Shown in pieces: positions 38,201 to 47,200 of a DNA stretch of 64,000 nt. Made by a program: the position numbers and the translations under genes. Each line of letters opens with the position of its first letter. Positions within the stretch are counted from its first letter, which is position 1. This stretch comes from Podocnemis expansa (taxonomy: Eukaryota; Chordata; Testudines; Podocnemididae): assembly GCA_007922195.1 (NCBI GenBank), contig ML682007.1:12596562-12660561 (forward strand), in the 5' to 3' direction. The notes below the pieces were generated by a model, which was not told the DNA's origin, made no database searches, and saw nothing but the letters and a program-made list of their open reading frames with translations.

Positions 38201-41200
38201 AGCAGCAGCAGACACAAATGAAACCAAATCTGCAGTGGTGGGCTCTAATCTTAATTTGTTTGATAACACATAAAACAGACTCTGGTTGTTTTCTAGCCGT
38301 TAAAGAACTCATGACAGTTTTTGGCAATCCCCTAATGCCTTGGTTGAATTCCAACTTGCACAATTAAATTCTGCTTACCTAAAACTCTCCCTCCCCCCAT
38401 CCCTTGAAGTGGTTATGGGACTTTTTATTTCTGGCATCAGAGCTAATCAACAGTTTATTTACTGCAGTGTGTATAATACTCCAGGTGCTAGTATATGGCT
38501 ACTCTACCCAGAAGTCACTGCATTTCAGAGTTGCAAAAGACAACATAATCACATTTCATCACACCTGTATACCTTACACACAAGTATGCTCACTGAAATC
38601 AACAGAACTACTTCCATGAGTGAAACCATCGGGCTTCAACCCAGTGTTTGTAATTCCCCAATGCATTGACCTGGGAAACATGAGCGATAAGTCAATACTA
38701 CTACTTGCCAGTCCTGAGACAGCTCTACAGAAGTGAAAAGTGTTTAGAGCAGCTACCAGAAGGTGTGCAGAGTCTGAGGGATCCTGCCTCAAATGAAAAC
38801 TAGCCGGTAACTGAAAGTGGTAAAATGGCACATTATTAGCTCCCAGTTGGGCGTGTGCACTATTAGATGCTTTTAAATTAGTGTGTGCACTGGTAGGAGC
38901 TGTTAGATTCTTTTAAAAACATAAACAATGATAGTCTTTTGGCACCTTAAAGACTAACAAATTTCTTCAAGCACAAGGTTTCATGGACTGCAACTGACTT
39001 CATCAAATGAGCTGTTTTTCTTATATTCGGATTATCAAGGCTACCCCTCTGGAACTTACCACCATCTTATCAAACATGTCTACATCCAAACAGAAAAGAC
39101 AGCAATTCTTGGTGAAAGAAAGATGCAAGGTAACCTCACCTCTTTATACGACAACCATTGGTAAGGTTGCTTGGGCTTTCTGAATCCTAGGCAGGGGCCA
39201 TTTTCTAAATAAAATGAACAGATTACAGAAGTTATTAGCACTTGGCTTTATGGCCCCATAATTGTTGACCATCCCAGTGGTAGGAGGTTCCTCTCAAAAT
39301 TCATCATTCTTGGTTATCATCAAGGTCATACCATGTTTCTCTAAGGCAGAGTTCAGAGCGAGTGCTACAAAAATTCAAAGAAAGAGAGCCATGTGTAATG
39401 GGGCACTGGATACTGAATCCATTCTGAGCCTTCACTCAAAATCACAAAGGTGATGGTGCCTGGGCAGGCCCAATGCACTATTGATCCCAGTTCTTACCTA
39501 AAACAGCATGAATGTCACTGTCTGATATTTGATTTCACCCTAATCATCACCTCCCATGAGTCTTAACTGAAGCTCTCACAAGTCAAAACTATTCCTAATA
39601 AAAAAGTTCTTCTCTGGAGAAGGAGTACGGAACATGTGAGTGTCTCACTGTGAAAAAGAGACCAATTCCTGGAATGTTAAACTGACTTTCTTCCTATACT
39701 TCACCACACAACCCACCAACCCACTAAGGAATTTCTATGCCTCTCATCACATTAGTAACAAACTGCACATATGCCACAATTATTCTCTTGAGAGTCCTGG
39801 TAACATTAAAACACCAACCATCTGAGAATAAAGCTCATGTGTTTTGTTCAACTCCAAAAATAGATCATAGCAAGGGCTCCAGGAATTCTTAAACAGGCTT
39901 AGTCTAAGTTTTGTGGTCAGGAACCTAGACACTCAGACTGTAAGGCCTTTGGGGCAGGTCTTTTTGCTTTTTGTTTGTACAGTGACTAGTACAACGGAGT
40001 CCTGGTCCATAACCAGGGCTTTTAGGGCTATGTACATATAAAATACTAATAATGTGACACTTCAGGATAGCAGACTGGAAACTGAGGAAGCTTCAAATAT
40101 ATGTTAAATATAAAGATTTGTATTGCATTTAATATAGAATTGACACATTCAGTATAAAACTAAATTATACATGGAATAGTGTAATTAATTTTACCTTGCT
40201 GGCTACATTTAGTTGTTACTGTACTGCAAAATTTTGTATTGAAAACTCTTAACTACTTCATAAAAGTTGTCAAAGCTAGAGTTTTTGGCAGCTGGGAAGG
40301 AGACAGTGGGAGCTCTTGGTGTCTGTGAAAGTATGGTAGGCAACTGAGGATTGTGGAACTCATCAGCGGAAAGCTTCTGCTTAATGAGAAGTTAACAATG
40401 TTATCATTTAAACTGTCATAATTACGTTTCAAAGTTAACAGCTCACAAAGATAAGGGCAAAACCACACACCTCTCAAAGCTATTGTTTCAGACTGTCTAC
40501 ATACATAAGCTGACATCACTATTCTGGTTTGTGCTTGGGTCAAGTTTGGGAGGATTTCCCACTACAACTTCAAAAGACAGAAAGCTTCTCTTGGCTTTAG
40601 TGCTTAGATTACAAGGCACGATTCTGCAACATGAGATAGGGTCTGAAGCAAATTTTGCGAGGCGTTCACAGGGTTGCAACTAGAACGTGCACATGCATGC
40701 CTTCCTTTCACTTAGTCATACGTTATGTCGTCTTCACGTCCCTCTCTCACACACGCCTGTTTCTGTTTCTCTTCTCAGCTTATCATTTCAAACGTTATTT
40801 CTGTATTTACACTTTTAAGATTTTTGCTTTAAACTTCAGGTGCAGTAACAAGAACAAAATGGTGTCAGATCCCTTGACAGAGTTCAAGACCACTAAATAT
40901 TTAAAAACATAAATATTATAAAGACAGGGAAAGTGAGAAACAGAATTTAAACATTCAGGCACTCTGTAGTCCATGTTAGAGCTGGCATTAGGAACTGAAT
41001 TCACAGCTTCTAGTTCAAGACCTTTCTGACTCAACCCCTCTACTATCAGGGCCTAGGTCTGCAGAGTTCTCATTAGTAAAGGACAAAGCCTTTTCAAATT
41101 CTTTCCTCCCCACTGCTCCTATCAGAAAGAGCCTTGCAAGAAAACAAAAGGAAATTCTGGTACCTAGAGGCTGACAAAGGCATGCCTTAAGAGTCATCAT

Positions 41201-44200
41201 CTTGGAGTTACTTGGACTCTCCCCAGCTTCTGGCTTCCAAGTGCCCTATCCACTGGACCAGTCCTGCCATACCAAAATCACAGCTCACATAAAAAATTCT
41301 TAATAATTCTATCTATCTAAACCAACAGCTGGCAGGGTCTCTATCAACTGTAACATTTAGTAGAACTACCATGATGCTTTCTTGAGGACGTTTCAAACTA
41401 CAAAATTAGCGTCAACCTAGGACAAAAAGAGATTTTTTTGCTTGCTCACTTTAATTTAATTTCTGCAAGATAAATGTATAGTTTCCACTTGCTGTTTGCT
41501 ATATGCTGTATCTGTGGATTTATCCCTAGACAATTAAAACAGCACTCTTTACAGCTAAGTGTGCAAGAAGTGCTAAACTGATCTGGAAGCCAAACTACCT
41601 ATTAAGGTGATTAAATATGAGTTTGTGTCTCCCAGGTTAAAAATTATAGCCATAGGATGACAAATGTCAGAATGATTTAGTTTTTACAAAGGTCAGTGAG
41701 ATTTAGGGGCTTCAGCCATTTTGGCATTATTCGAGATGCAGCCGCACTTCTACTTTAGTAAAAATGCCATGGCGCCCCGGCCTGCTGTAGTGCTTCCATG
41801 GCTGAATGCTGAGTTTTGCAGTTAAGAAGCTGCCAATGCCTGGCCTTGTTCATTTTCTGCACTCAATACTCCTACAGATCCGCACTTCCCCTCACCAGCA
41901 AGGCCCAATCTTGGTCAACAGCAAAGCTCTCGCTGACTTCACTGGAAACAGGATTGGGCCCCCAATATTCTACAATTGTTTTTTCCAAAGGCAACAATCC
42001 AGCTCTGCTCTCTGACCAGCACTGGGAGAACAGCATTGAAGCCCAGTGAGGTTTTTAATCAAAGCAATAATCTTTAAATATCTTCATCACCACTTACCAG
42101 ATATGTTAAATCCCCTTCTAAACACTTCATACATTGTCCTTGCGTCATCATAGTAGTGAGTTAATAATTCCTTGCTATCACCTATCACTGACCGCCGAGC
42201 TCCTTCCCCGCCCTATGGAAACCAAACACAATATAGTGATTGGGTGAGAACCTTCTGAAAAAGAGACAAAAGAACCCCAAAACCAAAACCCAACAGCCCA
42301 GCAGAACCATCTTTGGGACCTGGTGCCATCATGCAGTACTTAGGCCACGACAGCCAGTGCATAAAATTCAAGATAGTTAAGTCAGTGTCATAAACCTGGA
42401 GTCGGATAGAATTTACTCATAAGATTATATTATAACCAGTGCAGTGTATTAGCCTGAGAGTTTACTGATGCACTAATATTTTTTGTGGGAAAACATATTG
42501 AATTACATTCCTGTGTTAGTCTTGCCACAAATATTTGCTTTTGGTGAAAAATATATGAAAGTCAGACAGGCAAGTTTGCTGTGATTTTCCTTAACCCATC
42601 ACAAAAATCCTTGCTTTTCGGTTTCCATAAAAATAGAAAGAAACAAAACAAGGCCACAAGGTCTTCATAAAATGAAACACAACATATCCTTTGTCATTCA
42701 CTTTGAAAGCACATTTATTCTTTACTTATAAATGCATTTCTTTAAGTAAAAACACAGGACAACATCTAAGCCTCAAGACTACAGACGAGTCAGATTACTG
42801 GGCTTTTGTATTTGCCCAGAGACACCAATGCACTTCATTGCTGATTTTACTCTCTAGTTACACCCACAGGCAGGAGCACCCCTAGCCCAGAAAAAGATCT
42901 AGGGCTCTGGAGCCAGGACTCAGGGCTCAAGCCCTGTAAGGCTGGTGCCAGCGATGTCCCTGCCCACAGGATTTAGCCTGTTCCTTATCTGCCAGGTCCT
43001 AGCCCAGTGGTTCTCAACCTTTTCCAGGTTGTGACACACTTAGCAGCATATTGCAACCCTACAGGACACACCAGCCCACCTCCTTCAGGCCAAATCCAGC
43101 CATCTCCCCAGCTCTCCGTGACACGCTTACTGCTGCATGGCAAGATAGTAATGTGTCCCAACACAGTGGTTCAGAACCACTGCCCTAGACTACTGTGTAG
43201 CTTTTTTACTCTCTCCTAGTAAGTGGAGCAAGAAGTTTTACATTCTTATCATTTCCTTTATAACTTTTTAGAGCAGTTTCAGCTTTTCTTCACAAACTGA
43301 AACCAGAAAATAATATTTCTAGTATCAAACAATCACATAAACAACTCTTATATTAATGGAAACATTTTAGGCTGGTATAGAAGGAACAGGTTAGAAAACA
43401 AAGCTCCTCAAATTGCACTGATCTCCCTTATCCCTCCTAACGCCTCCTCCGAAGTCTTCAGGTTTTTCATCATAGAGAGCCAATTTCTGTTTCATGTCTC
43501 TCTTTGCCTTAAGCAACATTTGTACAATTAATATGCCATTTTTATTTAGAGGATGAAAAACATAATTTTGGTTGGTTTTAACCTAGCTTTGCTCTCCTTT
43601 AAGAACACTACATTTTAAAAATGAAAATGTGAAGGCTTTCGGGACATTACTTATTTAAAAAAAATTCAGCAACATAACGTTGTACGTCTATATTGCATCC
43701 ATCGTTCAGCCGGATTTCAGAATGCTTTTGTGAACCTTCCCCCAGAATTAGCCATTGACGTGTAGCCACTTCTGTGCAGCCACCACTGTAATCATCCCAG
43801 AATACAGACGCATTGCACAAGAACAAATTATCCACAATGCAAAACATCTTATTCATTCAAAAATGAAGAGGAAATATGAACAGGCACAATATAGTTAATA
43901 ACTCAGTCTAAAATTTAATCACATCCCTGGAGTTATCAAACCCTACACGTCTAAAAGTTGCCATGAGTTATATTTCTTTTAATGGTCCAAATCTTAATTC
44001 AGGTATTTCTTGACATTACTGAATTCATTGGTAGTTTTGTCATGGGCTTTTGTAGGGCCACACTATACCTAGAAGATTTCATCTCCATCAACACATATAG
44101 ACAGTCCTCAAGAGTAAGTCCCAGACCTCTGGTTTAACACATCCATGGATCTCATGATCATAGAACATCGTGTCTTAGTAATTATAGTCAAATTGAGGAG

Positions 44201-47200
44201 TTCTGGCCTGTCTCCAATCCCCATCTAATAAATAGGTTAAAATACTATCAGTGAGACAGACAGGAATCCAACCAAACACATCTAATGAAAATATTCAATC
44301 ATTTTTACTACCTAAAAGGAGTGTGCTCTAGACATCTACAGTAAGAAGTCAACCCCCAGTCAGACTACTGCAACATATGTTTATTTATAGGACAACAGTA
44401 TCAGATGTTTACTTCATGAAGAATTCATAGATTCGGATACTTTAAGACCAGCTACTATTCTGACACTTGGGCACAGCCCAGGCAAAAGAACTCTACCCAA
44501 AGATACCTGCATCAAACCCACAACGACTACACAAGCTTGATGCACGTGTGATAGCAGGCTATCTTAAAGATAAGATCGGATCATTTTCTAAATGAGTCAA
44601 AGTGATGACAAGCCCATCATGCCCTAAGGTAAAATGTTTCAATGGTTAATTACCCACACTATTAACATTTTGCATTATATTTCCAGCCTAGGAATTAGTC
44701 GAGGTTCAGCTTCCAGCCGCTGGCTATCATTTAATTCAATACCAAGTCACACAAGGAGCTTTACACTACCTCATGAACACGCAAAAGTACAGAATAGTAA
44801 CTCAGACAAAATCAATAAAGCCAACATAAGTTTTGAGGGGTCCTATTTATCTCTTCTATACTAATACCTATTCTAGTTTTGATGATGCTTACTGAGGGCA
44901 ATACCTCTCCTTATTCTTGTACCAAGTGTTGAACTTCAAAACAGCACTGACGACTATGGATAGAAAATAGTTCAGTCTTTCTGGCATGGGGATTTTTTAA
45001 AAAACATAATAGAAGAAGGTAACTGTTTTAGTGCATTTTTATTCATTTTTGCCTCATAAAATTTTTTGTTTTGATCAAAAAAGCTGTTTTTCATTTTAAA
45101 AAAATGTTTTGACCAACCCTAATAACTGAATGTAAAGTCTGTGATCCTGCAAACATTTACAGATGTGCTTAGCTTTTCCACCATGAGCAATACCACTGGC
45201 ATCAGTGGGCCTATTCATAGAATCTTAGAACCATAGAAACTGGAAGGAACCCTGCCTGAGAGGTCATTGAATCCAGTCTCCTGCACTCATGGCAGGACCA
45301 AGTACCATCTTAAACCATCCCTGGCAGGTGCTTGTCTAACCAGCTCTTAAAAACTTCCAATGATGGAGATTCCACAACCTGCCTCAGCAACTTTTTCCAG
45401 TGGTTAATCACCCTGACAGTTGGGAATTTTTTCCTAATGTCCAACCTAAACCTCCCTTGTTGTAATTTAAGCCCATTGCTTCTCGTCCCATCATCAGCAG
45501 TTAAGGAGAAAAATGTTTCTGCCTTCTTCTTGTGACAACCCCTGAAGTACTTGTAAACTGTTATCATGTCCCCTCTCAGTCTCTTCTTTTCCAGACTAAA
45601 TATGTTAAAGTACATACATAGGTATCTATAGGACCAGAACCAAAGTTTAGACCTACCTGTGGAATTCAGTCATGGTATAAGAGGACTTAGCTCCCATTGA
45701 CTCCATATGGAGGTGCACATGTTACCCCAAGGCTGAATTTGATCTCAAAAATTCAAAGAATCAGTCCCATTCTCAAATTCCATCCTCACACAAGAAAAAG
45801 GTATCCCGGCATGCTTGCAATAGCCACCTCTACTTTGTTTGCTTTTTTCAAATGGTGCAGTAAAAATTAACACACAGGGTAGAACCTCTGATGTGTTTAA
45901 AGACCCAGAAGGAATATGTGTAATGAACTTTAGAATGCATGTATCATAGAGTCGTCACCTAAGGCCAGAAGGGATCATTCCAATCATGTGTCTGATCTCC
46001 TGTGTGAAAACTGCTTTCAGAGCCTTGGAACAACTCCCAGAGAAATGTGAGAGACTGCATGAATTTCTTGGAGGTCATTTATGTTTCCCATAGACGTTTG
46101 AAGAAGATGATGTAGAGGAAATATTTCTAAGAACTCATCCTACTCCTTCTAATGAAAGAAGGCAAAAAGGATAGCTACTTGTAGCAAAGAATCTATAGCT
46201 GGAGAGCCTGAGTGATCAGGATAATACAGTAAAAAGGAGTTTAATGCAGCTGCTCTGTTCTGCAGGGACAATGGTGGGAAAATGTAAGTGGTACTGAAGT
46301 TTGCTGTTCAAAAAGAGGGGTGATCTCAAAGAGAACACTATATCACATTGAGCGGCGAATGCTGAACCCAGATTTGGTGAGAATCAGAGTCAGTAGATGC
46401 AGCAGGGTGAGGAATCAGATTCAGGGAGACCATGCAGATAGTGTTCATCCAACTGTGTTATGTGAGTCTGCCTCAGTGATCTCAACTCATGGGCCAATCA
46501 GCACACGGCTCCTGCCCACCTTACATCTTGAGGGCCATAAAGGCAGTATATGTATTGTTTGGATGTGGCCTACGCATTAAGCAGAGAGCTGCACAAGCAG
46601 CCCACAATGGTAAATAGGTTGGGAACCACTTGTCTAGCTCCATGGGAATTACCTGCATACTGTTACATGCTGGAAGAGGTCCTCAGAGCACAGTGGGGGG
46701 TAGTGCATTTCCTGCTATATGGATCTAGTCATTGCCTCCTTCAGAGGGACACTGACAAAGATTCAGTGCAGCTCATGCCATTGGCTACAATGTGAACAAG
46801 AGCTAGTCCTTGGGGTGGCTCACACTTTTGTTGCTCTAGGGAAGTTTACTAACCTTTCTGATTCCCCTTCACAAAATAAACACTATCTCAGGTCCGTGGG
46901 CTGGCCAAAGTTTTGGGAAGATAAGGCAGTTTTCCCATCAAATAATACACTAAATAATATACTTCCCAATATGCTCAGCAAACGTCAGAGGTGGTTTAAG
47001 AGAGTACTTGGTCCTGCCATGAGTGCAGGGGACTGGACTCAATGACCTCTCATGGTCTCTTCTAGTTTCTATGGTTCTGTAGTATCTGGTCTAACAGACT
47101 GTGTAAACCATTGTCCAAGATGGAACAATACAGTACCCGCAACATATAGTTAGGCTAGGGCCTGATTCTCAACAGCCTCACATCATGTGTAGCCATACAC

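Larger units (their letters stand above)
39205..42097. other. Intron between exons 104-125 and 66-104
   Basis: It contains an old interspersed repeat end near 39935-40055 and a possible tRNA-like fragment at 41205-41272. Otherwise it is plain sequence with no gene. Confidence 0.5.

Noticed and set aside
45310..45615. 101-codon minus-strand open frame as a gene
   Set aside because: It is the CR1 ORF2 C terminus followed by a CR1 tail.
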